Part shown: piece by piece, positions 16,434 through 24,820 of the stretch | Numbering within the stretch: the stretch's first letter is position 1 | Layout of the letters: every line of letters starts with the position of its first letter | Assembly (NCBI GenBank): GCA_963761985.1 | Contig: CAVXIT010000012.1 | Coordinates: 124,001-188,000 of the forward strand | DNA from: JACCTH01 sp963761985 | Lineage (GTDB): Bacteria; Actinomycetota; Acidimicrobiia; Spongiisociales; ZC4RG35 | DNA: 64,000 nucleotides | Reading direction: 5' to 3' | Notes under the pieces: generated by a model | What the model saw: the letters and a program-made list of their open reading frames with translations, nothing else | Databases searched by the model: none | What the model was told of the DNA's origin: nothing | Program-made: the position numbers and the translations under genes

Positions 16434-17567
16434 ATGACAGGGCGACACCCGGGGACGGGTTCTCGCTCGAAGACCGAGTTCTTCGAGCTGCCCGCACCTT
16501 TCCGGATGCGGAGCGGTGACCTCCTGCCCCGGGTGCGCCTCGCCTACGAGCTCTACGGAGAAATCAACCCCGCCCGCGACAACCTCATCCTCCTTTTCCA
16601 TGCGTTAACCGGGAGCCAGCACGCGGCCGGCTTCACCGAGTCGGTTGACGGAGTGGAGCGTTGGTCGGAAGAGAACCAGACCGGGTGGTGGGAAGGCTTC
16701 GTGGGCCCGGGGCTGGCTGTCGACACCGATCGGTTCGCAGTCCTCTGCGTCAACTACCTCGGTGGTTGCTACGGCAGCACCGGCCCGCCGTCAATCGACG
16801 ACGAAACCGGTCAGCGTTACGGCCCCGAGTTTCCGCCGTTGGCTCTGGCTGACATTGTCGACAGTCAGCTATTTCTCCTCGATCACCTCGGCGTTGAGAA
16901 GGTCAAGGCAGTAGCGGGCGCCTCGGTTGGGGCTTTGCTGAGCCTGTCACTCGCCGCTCGCCATCCGGGCAGGGTCGACACGGTTATCTCGCTCGCCGGC
17001 GGGCTCGGGGCGACCACGCTTCATCGAATGCTCAACTTCGAGCAGAAGCTGGCCATTTTCAACGACCCGAATTTTCGCGGCGGCGACTACTACGAAACCG
17101 AGTTCCCCGCCGCGGGACTCGCCCTGGCACGGATCATCAGTCACAAGGCCTTCGTCTCCATCGAAGCCATTCAGACAAGGGCACGGCAGGAGATCGTCGA
17201 CCATCCCTACGTGAGCCATCCGGTGGAGTCTTATTTCTGGCACCAGGGGGGGAAACTCGTCGTGCGCTTCGACCCCAACAGTTACATTCGCATCATCGAC
17301 TCCTGGTCTAATTACGACCTGCTCACCGATACCGGCTCCGCAAACTATCAAGAGGCGCTGGCGGCCTGCCGGAACCAGAACTGGCACGTCTTCACGATCG
17401 ACACCGACCTCTGTTTCTATCCCGACGAACAAGGACAGCTAGTGCTCCAGCTCACCGAGGCCGGCGTTCCGGTCGAGTGGCATCGGGTGCATTCCGCCAA
17501 AGGTCACGATGCCTTTCTGACCGAACCTCAGCTCTTCGAAACGGCGATCAAAGCCGCGCTCAGCTAG
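16434..17567 (+). CDS. metX: Homoserine O-acetyltransferase (MetX family)
   Basis: A 377-residue alpha/beta-hydrolase-fold acyltransferase that activates homoserine for the MetY reaction encoded just upstream. Hallmarks are FHALTGSQHAAG, VNYLGGCYGSTGPPS, the catalytic Asp region IDTDLCFYPDEQ and the catalytic His in GHDAFL. The nucleophile elbow reads GASVGA instead of the usual GGSMGG, which is worth noting, and the acyl donor (acetyl- or succinyl-CoA) cannot be settled by eye. It is in an operon with metY. It ends 23 bases from the convergent acyl-CoA dehydrogenase. Confidence 0.9.
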   Translation: MTGRHPGTGSRSKTEFFELPAPFRMRSGDLLPRVRLAYELYGEINPARDNLILLFHALTGSQHAAGFTESVDGVERWSEENQTGWWEGFVGPGLAVDTDRFAVLCVNYLGGCYGSTGPPSIDDETGQRYGPEFPPLALADIVDSQLFLLDHLGVEKVKAVAGASVGALLSLSLAARHPGRVDTVISLAGGLGATTLHRMLNFEQKLAIFNDPNFRGGDYYETEFPAAGLALARIISHKAFVSIEAIQTRARQEIVDHPYVSHPVESYFWHQGGKLVVRFDPNSYIRIIDSWSNYDLLTDTGSANYQEALAACRNQNWHVFTIDTDLCFYPDEQGQLVLQLTEAGVPVEWHRVHSAKGHDAFLTEPQLFETAIKAALS

Positions 17568-17590
17568 CGACCGTCGAGAGGAGCCGGGCG

Positions 17591-18763
17591 TCATCCCTTG
17601 CCGGCGTAAAACGACGGGATGCCGGTGATCGCTTGGCCAAGGATCAACGTGTGGATCTCGTTGGTCCCCTCGTAGGTGAGGACAGTTTCGAGATTCGCCA
17701 TATGACGCATTACCGGATACTCGAGCGTGATGCCGTTGGCGCCGAGGACCGAACGGGCAGTGCGCGCCACATCGAGGGCATTCCGCACATTGTCGAGCTT
17801 GCCAAAGCTCACCTGTTCAGGACTCAACCGCCCTTCATCCTTGAGCCGACCGAGATGGAGCGCGAGCAATGTGCCTCGATTGACCACCACCATCATCTCG
17901 ACCAGCTTCTGCTGCGTGAGCTGGAAGTTGGCGATCGGGGTTCCGAACTGCTGCCGCGTTTTGGCGTACTCGAGTGCGGACTCGTAGCAGGCACGCGCTG
18001 CGCCCATCACTCCCCAGAGGATCCCGAAACGCGCTTCGCTCAAACAAGAGAGCGGACCTCGCATCGATGAGACCCCGGGAAGAACGAAGTCGTCCGGTAT
18101 GCGCACGTCCTCGAGCACGAGCTCGGACGTGATGGATGCCCGCAACGAGGCCTTGTGATGAATGAGGTTCGCTTTGAAACCGGCACTCTCGGTGGGAACG
18201 ATGAACCCTCTGATGCCACCGTCGGTGCGAGCCCAAATGATGGCAATGTCAGCAACGTTGCCATTCGTGATCCACATCTTGGTTCCATTGAGCACCCAGT
18301 CGGATCCGTCGCGGCGCGCATTGGTCCGCATCGAGCCGGGGTCGGATCCCGAGTCAGGTTCGGTCAGCCCGAAACAACCGATGACGTCGCCCGCCGCCAT
18401 CTGGGGAAGCCACTGCTGCTTCTGCTCCTCGGAACCGAATTTCCAGATCGGAAACATCGCCAGCGAACCCTGCACCGAAACGAAGCTCCTCGTCCCCGAA
18501 TCGCCTGCTTCGAGCTCGAGACAAGCAAGTCCGTACGCGACAGCGCTGGTCCCCGCACACCCATAGCCCTCGAGGTGCATCCCGAGCAGACCCATCGCCC
18601 CCATCTCCTTGGACAGCTCGTGCGGGAAGGTGCCTTGCTCCCACCACTCGGCCACCTCGGGGATGATCCGATCTTCGGTGAAGCTCCGAACCGTCTCACG
18701 CAAAAGCTTCTCCTCGTTGGAGAGGAGCGAATCGATGTCGAGGAAATCGGTAGCGGAGGCCAT
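17591..18763 (-). CDS. Acyl-CoA dehydrogenase, glutaryl-CoA dehydrogenase-like
   Basis: A 390-residue FAD enzyme. The flavin region GCFGLTEPDSGSDPGSM and WITNG are typical acyl-CoA dehydrogenase motifs; the catalytic Glu lies in TYEGTNEIHTLILGQAITG, and this ending together with RSFVSVQGSLAMFPI points to the glutaryl-CoA dehydrogenase branch, which oxidises and decarboxylates glutaryl-CoA to crotonyl-CoA in lysine/tryptophan breakdown. No other gene of that pathway is adjacent, so the assignment is from sequence pattern only. ATG 18763 is used; no clear ribosome-binding site is visible. Confidence 0.85.
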   Translation of the reverse strand: MASATDFLDIDSLLSNEEKLLRETVRSFTEDRIIPEVAEWWEQGTFPHELSKEMGAMGLLGMHLEGYGCAGTSAVAYGLACLELEAGDSGTRSFVSVQGSLAMFPIWKFGSEEQKQQWLPQMAAGDVIGCFGLTEPDSGSDPGSMRTNARRDGSDWVLNGTKMWITNGNVADIAIIWARTDGGIRGFIVPTESAGFKANLIHHKASLRASITSELVLEDVRIPDDFVLPGVSSMRGPLSCLSEARFGILWGVMGAARACYESALEYAKTRQQFGTPIANFQLTQQKLVEMMVVVNRGTLLALHLGRLKDEGRLSPEQVSFGKLDNVRNALDVARTARSVLGANGITLEYPVMRHMANLETVLTYEGTNEIHTLILGQAITGIPSFYAGKG

Positions 18764-18815
18764 TGCGGCCAGACTAGGGGTCAGAGATCAGTGGTCGGAT
18801 GAGAGCCGGCGAGGG

Positions 18816-19022
18816 CTACTTGTTGTAGTCCTTCTTGGGCCGCGACAAGTCACCGGCCTTGCGTTGCAGTTCGATGAGCTCGACCAGGTTCTCTTTGGCG
18901 GTCTTGACTCCGGCCTTCTTGATCGTCTTCGTTTGGCCCGAAGCTTTCAGATCCTCTTCGACGATATTGGCGGGATCTCCATGATCCTCGTACGGCAGCT
19001 TGCACCCACACGTGTAACACAT
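18816..19022 (-). CDS. Small conserved-looking protein with CYTCGC motif
   Basis: A 68-residue protein of unknown function. The start MCYTCGCKLPYEDHGDPANI has three cysteines in a C-x-x-C-x-C spacing that could bind a metal; the remainder is lysine-rich and probably helical (KTAKENLVELIELQRKAGDL). The composition and the cysteine cluster speak for a real gene rather than a random frame. ATG 19022 sits about 14 bases after a TATGTT-like element, so it might be leaderless. It lies between an acyl-CoA dehydrogenase and a frameshifted hypothetical gene, all on the minus strand. Confidence 0.65.
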   Translation of the reverse strand: MCYTCGCKLPYEDHGDPANIVEEDLKASGQTKTIKKAGVKTAKENLVELIELQRKAGDLSRPKKDYNK

Positions 19023-19040
19023 AGCCAGAACATACCCGGT

Positions 19041-19806
19041 CTAGTTCGAGAACGATACGGCGAAGGCGTTGGCCCAGCGGTTCATGAGCTCGCCATAAAA
19101 ACGGCCCGCCTCTTCCAGGTTGCCGGCGGAGAGCGCTTCGATCGACGCCCAGACGTCAGCGACGGATTCATCGATCACAAGCACCGATGGTTCGAACATT
19201 TCGGCGACACCGCCGTAGTCGAGCTCAAGCATTGCTTCGGCTGGGAACTCGGCCAGCCAGAGGCCAAGACTGTTGACCTCAGCGACGAGATTGTCGGGCA
19301 GGCCGGCGGAGATCATCACTTCGGCGGCACGGTTGACACGGTCGAGGCCTTTGGCGAGACCGGTTCGATATTGAATGCACGCGTAGCGGCCGCCGTCGGT
19401 GAAGATCCGCTCATCGGGCGCAAACGGAACCAGCCATCTGATGGGAACGTGCCACGCCGAGGTGAGAATATGCGAGCGGATGTCGGGCTCGGTGGCGCGC
19501 AAGCGGCGGAGTTCCCTTTCCGCTTGCCGAGCAACATCTTCGGGAACTATCACAGCTCTACCGAATACTTCAAGATGGTTGAAGAGTGCCAGCACACCTT
19601 CGAGCATGCGCAAATGCGGGCGCCGCGGACAGACGTAACGACCGCCGCGCCAATCGGTGATCCAGGCGTCCTCGACCATCGACTCGCCGATGAACCCGTA
19701 GGGCTCCCACCTCCGGGGTCGACGCGGTGTCGACAAGCGAGTGAGCTTCCCACGACCGGATCTGATCTTCGGGCAGATAGACGCGCAGATAAGAGGACTT
19801 GATCAC
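19041..19806 (-). CDS. Conserved hypothetical protein, frameshifted as given
   Basis: The N-terminal part (IKSSYLRVYLPEDQIRSWEAH, from GTG 19806) and the larger C-terminal part (from WEPYGFIGES on) lie in two frames that meet at about 19709. Removing one G from the GTGGGAG run there joins them into a smooth 254-residue chain, STPEWEPYGFIGES. Without that correction only a 228-residue tail remains. The protein is rich in charged and aromatic residues, has no signal peptide or membrane segment, and I do not recognise its family. The break is more likely a sequencing indel than decay, because both sides read well. Confidence 0.6.
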
Positions 19807-19955
19807 CGAAAGTCATCCTAAGGGAAGGTGTTCGCGGCCCAAGGGAGAGTTAGACTCGCTCACCAAAGGAGTAGCGCGGCATCGCCAGTTCCGCAATAGT
19901 TCTCCCAAGTGCCCAGTGATTCTCAAGTGATTGCGCACTGGAGGCCCAGCCGGTA

Positions 19956-21983
19956 ATGGATTGGATGCGACGCGAGCTTCACCACGCCGACCTCGGTCTG
20001 AGCGATGCCGACCTGCGCGAGATGTATCGCTTCATGCTGCTCGCCCGGCGGGTCGATGACCGGATGTTCGCGCTGAACCGTCAGGGTCGGGCGCCGTTCG
20101 TCGTCGGTTCATCAGGGCACGAGGCGATTCAGGTGGCTTCGGCGATGGCCCTCGACCGCGAGAAGGACTGGGTGCTCCCCTATTACCGCGACATGGGTGT
20201 GGCACTGGCGTGGGGGCTTTCGCTGCTTGACATCTTCGGCGCCGTCTTTGCTCGCGGCGACGATTCGTTCTCCGGTGGCCGCCAGCTCCCCAACCACTGG
20301 TCGAGTGTCGAGAAGCGAGTTTTCACTCAATCGTCTTGCATCGGCACCCAATACCCGCATGCGGTGGGAATCGCCAAGGCGCTGCAGATCAAAGGCGACG
20401 ATGCGGTAGTCGCGGTCTATGGCGGCGAAGGCTCCACCTCCGAGGGCGACTGGCACGAAGCAGTCAACTTTGCCGGCATCCATGAACTGCCCGTCGTTTT
20501 CATCACCGAGAACAACCGCTATGCGATCTCGGTCCCGAGCAACGACGAAGTGGCCGGCTCGGTTCACGGTCGCGCGGTCGGCTACGGGATCAAAGGACAT
20601 TTGATCGACGGCAACGACCCTCTCGTCGTCTATCGCACGGTCAAAGAAGCGGTCGAACGCGCCCGGCAAGGTGAAGGGCCGAGCCTGATCGAGGCTGAGA
20701 CTTACCGCTACTACGCCCACACCTCCGACGATGACGACCGGCTTTATCGAAGTCGGGAAGAAGTTGAAGAGTGGAGGCGTCACGATCCGGTGGTGACGCT
20801 GAGGCAATACCTGATTGAAGAACGCCTGCTGACGGAGACAGAAGAAGAATCGATCGCCAATGAGGTGTTGGCGACCGTCGCGGCCGCAGTCGAGCAAGCC
20901 GAAGCTGGAAACCGGCCGGACGATCCTTTCAGCCATGTTTACGCCAACCCGATCGAGCTGGCTCCGGCAGCGCTTTACCCCGAACCGGCGGTGGTCGGCC
21001 CCGAGGTGAACCTGATTACCGGGATCAACCGGGCGATTGCCGATGTCATGGCTGCGCATCCCGAAACTGTTGTGTTCGGCGAAGACGTGAGTGGCGCCAA
21101 GGGTGGGGTGTTCAAGGCCACCCAGGGAATCTCGGATCGCTTCGGCGAGGATCGCTGCTTCAACACTCCAATCTCGGAATCGTTGATCGTGGGCCTTGCC
21201 ATCGGGATGGGAGCAACTGACCTGCGCCCGCTCGCGGAGATTCAATTTGCCGACTACATCCACCCCGCCTTCGATCAAATCGTGTCAGAGGCATCTCGAA
21301 TCTCCTATCGCTCCAAGGGGGCCTGGACTTGTCCGATCGTGATCCGGGTGCCATTCGGTGGCGGCATCCATGGCGCTCTTTATCACTCGCAATCGATCGA
21401 GACGTACTACGCCCACGTCCCCGGCCTCAAGGTTCTCGTTCCATCAACCCCGGCCGACTTCAAGGGCTTGCTGGCTTCGGCCGCCGAGGATCCCGACCCC
21501 GTCCTGATCCTCGAACCGAAGAAGCTTTACCGACTGGGTAAAGGGCCTTACCCCGAAGGGGACTACAAAGTGCCGATCGGTCGGGCAGCGATCCGGCGCA
21601 ACGGAACCGACATCACAATCCTCACCTATGGAGCCATGGCTCACTTCACGATGGAAGCCGTAGGTCCGCTCGCGGAACTCGGGGTGTCGGCCGAAGTGAT
21701 CGACCTCCGCAGTCTGCGCCCGCTCGACTGGCCGACGATCGAGGCATCCGTGCGCAAGACCAGCCGCGTCTTGATCGTGCACGAAGCCAACGAGTTCCTC
21801 GGCTATGGCGCGGAGCTTGCCGCCCAGATTGCCGACAAGACCTTTGAATGGCTCGATGGCCCTGTCCGCCGTTACGCACTGGGCGAGTTGCCCGCCATGC
21901 CTTACGCGTCGGAACTCGAAGACATGGTCTACCCCAATCCCGAGGGGATCATCCGCCATGCCCTGGAGCTCGCTAAGTACTAG
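19956..21983 (+). CDS. 2-oxoacid dehydrogenase E1, alpha and beta subunits fused
   Basis: A 675-residue thiamine-diphosphate enzyme. Residues about 1-335 are the alpha part, with the cofactor motif YGGEGSTSEGDWHEAVNFAG ending in NNRYAIS; residues about 345-675 are the beta part, with FGEDVSGAKGGVFKAT, the PISESLIVGLAIGMG loop and the C-terminal HEANEFLGYGAELAAQIADK. It is closest by pattern to branched-chain (2-oxoisovalerate) E1 and related acetoin E1. Most such enzymes use two genes; here one chain carries both. No E2 or E3 gene is adjacent. ATG 19956 is preceded by GGAGG about ten bases away. Confidence 0.88.
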   Translation: MDWMRRELHHADLGLSDADLREMYRFMLLARRVDDRMFALNRQGRAPFVVGSSGHEAIQVASAMALDREKDWVLPYYRDMGVALAWGLSLLDIFGAVFARGDDSFSGGRQLPNHWSSVEKRVFTQSSCIGTQYPHAVGIAKALQIKGDDAVVAVYGGEGSTSEGDWHEAVNFAGIHELPVVFITENNRYAISVPSNDEVAGSVHGRAVGYGIKGHLIDGNDPLVVYRTVKEAVERARQGEGPSLIEAETYRYYAHTSDDDDRLYRSREEVEEWRRHDPVVTLRQYLIEERLLTETEEESIANEVLATVAAAVEQAEAGNRPDDPFSHVYANPIELAPAALYPEPAVVGPEVNLITGINRAIADVMAAHPETVVFGEDVSGAKGGVFKATQGISDRFGEDRCFNTPISESLIVGLAIGMGATDLRPLAEIQFADYIHPAFDQIVSEASRISYRSKGAWTCPIVIRVPFGGGIHGALYHSQSIETYYAHVPGLKVLVPSTPADFKGLLASAAEDPDPVLILEPKKLYRLGKGPYPEGDYKVPIGRAAIRRNGTDITILTYGAMAHFTMEAVGPLAELGVSAEVIDLRSLRPLDWPTIEASVRKTSRVLIVHEANEFLGYGAELAAQIADKTFEWLDGPVRRYALGELPAMPYASELEDMVYPNPEGIIRHALELAKY

Positions 21984-22029
21984 GTGTGTCGCGTATTGGA
22001 TCAATCGGGCTTGAATCCGGGTTGAGCAA

Positions 22030-23244
22030 GTGAACAAGAACCGGTCACCCGTGAAGAATCCCGCCGCGAAAAAATCTGGCGGCGTCGAAGTCCTCGAACT
22101 GGATCGCTCCTCGGACAAGCAGGATCAGCAACCTCGGGGAACCCGACAGCTTTTGGTGTTGCTCGGACTGGCTGCGCTGATTGTGCTCGGGCTCTTCTTG
22201 CTCCCCGATCCGATCGCGCAGCCGACCGACCTTGACGACACCTTGCCGGCACCGGTAGCCGCAACGACGATCCCTGATCGGGATCGAGTCTCCGTCGGGG
22301 TCATCGGGCGCGACACATTCGCCGTGCAATTCGAGCCGAGCCTCGACGGGTATCGCATCCTCGCCGGACCCGCATACAACAGCGGTGCCTGGTGGATGAT
22401 CGGTCAGGCCGAACAGCCAGCGATTCTGACTTCCATTGACGGCATGGAATGGACCTTCGTTGCCAATTTCCCAACCGACGAAGGCCGCTTTGTCGAGGTA
22501 CATGACCTGATCTCGAGCGGGGATGCATTGATTGCGGTCGGGCCGGAAGGAAGTCGTGACGTCTCCGGACGATTCCCCGAGCAAATGGAGGTCTGGCGCT
22601 CGCCCGATGGGCTCACATGGATCCCCGAAGTTGTCGCCCCCGGCTTGGGGTTCACAAATTCCCGGGTTGTAGCCAACGGACACAACCTTGTCGTCACGGC
22701 GAGCGACACTATTGGGCACGACCGGCTCTATCACTCGTCCTCATTCACTATCTGGGAAGAAATCTCGATCACCTTCTCGACCGACGAGGGAATTCTGCTG
22801 GCTCCCGAAGGAGGTCTGATGTTGAGCACTGCAGAAGGAGCGGTCCTCACGTCAGCCTTTGGCGTGAACTGGAGCCGGACCCAGGCGATCGATCGTGGCT
22901 TCTATTCGCAGTGGAGAGACCGAGTCGTCGGCACTTACACGCAGGGCGGTCAGCCCTTGATGCGAGTGATGGATGAAGACGACGTCGAGCTCACCGAACT
23001 TCCGCAGGCCTTGAACGGCTGCCGGATTCACGGAGGTCTGACCGGTTTGCTGGCGATCTGTCCGAACGCAAGTGGTAACGCGTTCAACCTCTTCCTGAGC
23101 GAAGACGGGTTGACCTGGATCCGGTCGCAGTCGGCGATTTTTACCGACGAGCTGATCTATGAGGGTGACACCGATCGCGGCTTCTTCGTTTCTGCCGCCG
23201 GGATCGACGGAACTCTTCTTGTGGCCCGGGCGAGTTTTCCCTAA
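22030..23244 (+). CDS. Membrane-anchored protein with propeller-like repeats, unknown function
   Basis: A 404-residue protein. A basic cytoplasmic N terminus is followed by one helix (LLVLLGLAALIVLGLFLL, about residues 41-58), so the rest is exported. The exported part has repeats of the type SxDGxxW (TSIDGMEWTFV, RSPDGLTWIPE, LSEDGLTWIRS), which recall sialidase or BNR beta-propeller blades, though no catalytic residues can be named. GTG 22030 lies 46 bases after the E1 gene. The role is unknown. Confidence 0.72.
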   Translation: MNKNRSPVKNPAAKKSGGVEVLELDRSSDKQDQQPRGTRQLLVLLGLAALIVLGLFLLPDPIAQPTDLDDTLPAPVAATTIPDRDRVSVGVIGRDTFAVQFEPSLDGYRILAGPAYNSGAWWMIGQAEQPAILTSIDGMEWTFVANFPTDEGRFVEVHDLISSGDALIAVGPEGSRDVSGRFPEQMEVWRSPDGLTWIPEVVAPGLGFTNSRVVANGHNLVVTASDTIGHDRLYHSSSFTIWEEISITFSTDEGILLAPEGGLMLSTAEGAVLTSAFGVNWSRTQAIDRGFYSQWRDRVVGTYTQGGQPLMRVMDEDDVELTELPQALNGCRIHGGLTGLLAICPNASGNAFNLFLSEDGLTWIRSQSAIFTDELIYEGDTDRGFFVSAAGIDGTLLVARASFP

Positions 23245-23251
23245 ATCCTCC

Positions 23252-24748
23252 CTAAAAACTTGCGGGCCGCTTCTCGAACCATGGGCGAGCGCGCTCGAGT
23301 TGTCCGGCGACCTGGAACAGGAGGCCGTCGGCTCCATAAGGCGCTGCGAATTGGACACCTACCGGAAGCCCGTCCGGGGCGGTATGAAGCGGCATCGACA
23401 TCGCCGGCTGGCCGGTCATATTGAAAAGTGGGGTGTTGGGGATCGTCTCGGTCACGGTCTTGCTGAGCTGGCGGAACAGGGCGAGGAGACCGGGGCCCAC
23501 CGGGGCCCGGCGCAGCGTTTCCAACAGGCGACGCTCGATCGCGGTGGGAGCGAGATCCCCGTGGCGCCAGGGGACGCGCGCCAGCGTCGATGTGACGAGC
23601 AGATCGAACTGCTGGTGGAAGCGCCCCATCACCCGGCCGGCCATACGAACCTGGGTGAGCGCGCTGGCCAGGTTCTCGGCGGTGAGGTGACGTCCAACCG
23701 CTCCCAAGATCCAGGTAGTGAGCTCGTAGTCATTTCGATCGGGCTTCGCCTTCCCGCTCATCAGGGCCGTTTCGGTGATCGCCTGTGCAGTGGAACCGGC
23801 CGCCAGAGTCAGGAACGCCTCGGTCCAAGCCTGTCGCTGAACCGGCACTTCCACATAGGAGACTCGATGGCCGAGCGACTCGAGCAGGCGCCCGGTTTCA
23901 TGAACCGCGACCCGGCACTCTTCTTCCATGCTCTCCCCGAGCAGCGGATCAGGAGAAAGGGCGATCCATAGTGGTGGTGGGTCCCGATCAACCATCGCCT
24001 GAAAGCTGCCCTCATGCTTCGGGGCTGTATAAGGATCGCCTGGCTCGAAACCGGAGATCGCGTCGAGGATCGCCGCTGAGTCACGAACCGAACGGGTTAA
24101 GGCATGACCGCTGCTCATGCCAAACCAGCTCTCGCCCAGAAGCGGGCCGGTGGGAACGCGGCCCCGGCTCGGCTTCAATCCGAAGAGTCCATTGACCGAA
24201 GCGGGAATCCTGATCGAGCCTCCACCATCGGAGGCGTGCGCGGCCGGCACCATCCCGGAGGCGACCGCGGCTCCAGCGCCACCCGAGGACCCACCGGCCG
24301 TGCGTCCCAGGTTCCAGGGGTTGGCAGTAACCCCGTAGAGCTCGGGTTCTGTCACCGGCAAAAGACCGAACTCGGGAGCGGACGTACGTCCCAGCACGAC
24401 GAAACCAGCCGCCTCGAAGCGATCGACGATGGTTGCGTTCCAATCGGGAACGAATCCCGACATCGAACGTGACCCCATGGTGAGCGGAGCCTGGGCATAT
24501 TCCGCGCCGAGGTCTTTGAGCAAGAACGGCACTCCACGGAAAGGTCCGTCGTTGAGCCCATGCTCGATCCGGGCCAGCGCACGATCGAAAAGCTTGATCA
24601 CAACCGCGTTGAGCAGTGGGTTGTGGGTTTCGATCCGGGAGATCGCCTCATCGACCACCTCGCGAACGCTGACCTCGCCCTGCTTGATCAGTGCCGCGAG
24701 ACCGGTGGCGTCGTAGTCGGTGTACTCAGCGAAACCCATCAAATCCAT
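23252..24748 (-). CDS. Amidase signature family enzyme
   Basis: A 498-residue hydrolase. The Ser-cisSer-Lys triad is visible: Lys in FLLKDLG, the glycine-rich GGSSGGAGAAVASG with the cis-Ser, and the nucleophile in SDGGGSIRIPAS. The C-terminal end NMTGQPAMSMPLH and GVQFAAPYGADGLLFQVA is typical of amidases and GatA relatives. The substrate is unknown and no gatB or gatC lies near, so it is not taken as GatA. The ATG at 24748 is part of a perfect 12-base inverted repeat that faces the ArgRS gene. Confidence 0.9.
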   Translation of the reverse strand: MDLMGFAEYTDYDATGLAALIKQGEVSVREVVDEAISRIETHNPLLNAVVIKLFDRALARIEHGLNDGPFRGVPFLLKDLGAEYAQAPLTMGSRSMSGFVPDWNATIVDRFEAAGFVVLGRTSAPEFGLLPVTEPELYGVTANPWNLGRTAGGSSGGAGAAVASGMVPAAHASDGGGSIRIPASVNGLFGLKPSRGRVPTGPLLGESWFGMSSGHALTRSVRDSAAILDAISGFEPGDPYTAPKHEGSFQAMVDRDPPPLWIALSPDPLLGESMEEECRVAVHETGRLLESLGHRVSYVEVPVQRQAWTEAFLTLAAGSTAQAITETALMSGKAKPDRNDYELTTWILGAVGRHLTAENLASALTQVRMAGRVMGRFHQQFDLLVTSTLARVPWRHGDLAPTAIERRLLETLRRAPVGPGLLALFRQLSKTVTETIPNTPLFNMTGQPAMSMPLHTAPDGLPVGVQFAAPYGADGLLFQVAGQLERARPWFEKRPASF

Positions 24749-24810
24749 TCTTGCGTATCCGCGCTACGTCAAATGATTCAATTTTGGGGGCGCCGATTTA
24801 CGCAAGAATG
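24746..24810. promoter_or_regulatory. Perfect 12-base inverted repeat in the amidase/argS divergent region
   Basis: CATTCTTGCGTA at 24746-24757 and TACGCAAGAATG at 24799-24810 are exact reverse complements separated by 41 bases. The left arm includes the amidase start codon, the right arm ends 10 bases before argS ATG 24821. The symmetry suggests a shared operator or a duplicated start region. Confidence 0.55.
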
Positions 24811-24820
24811 ATTGGTGGCA

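Noticed and set aside
20112..21278. Open frame of 388 codons antisense to the E1 gene
   Set aside because: It has no recognisable domain and lies fully opposite a well-matched enzyme; long antisense frames are common at this GC content.
23252..24748. GatA subunit of the tRNA amidotransferase
   Set aside because: The amidase triad is shared by many enzymes and no gatB or gatC is adjacent.
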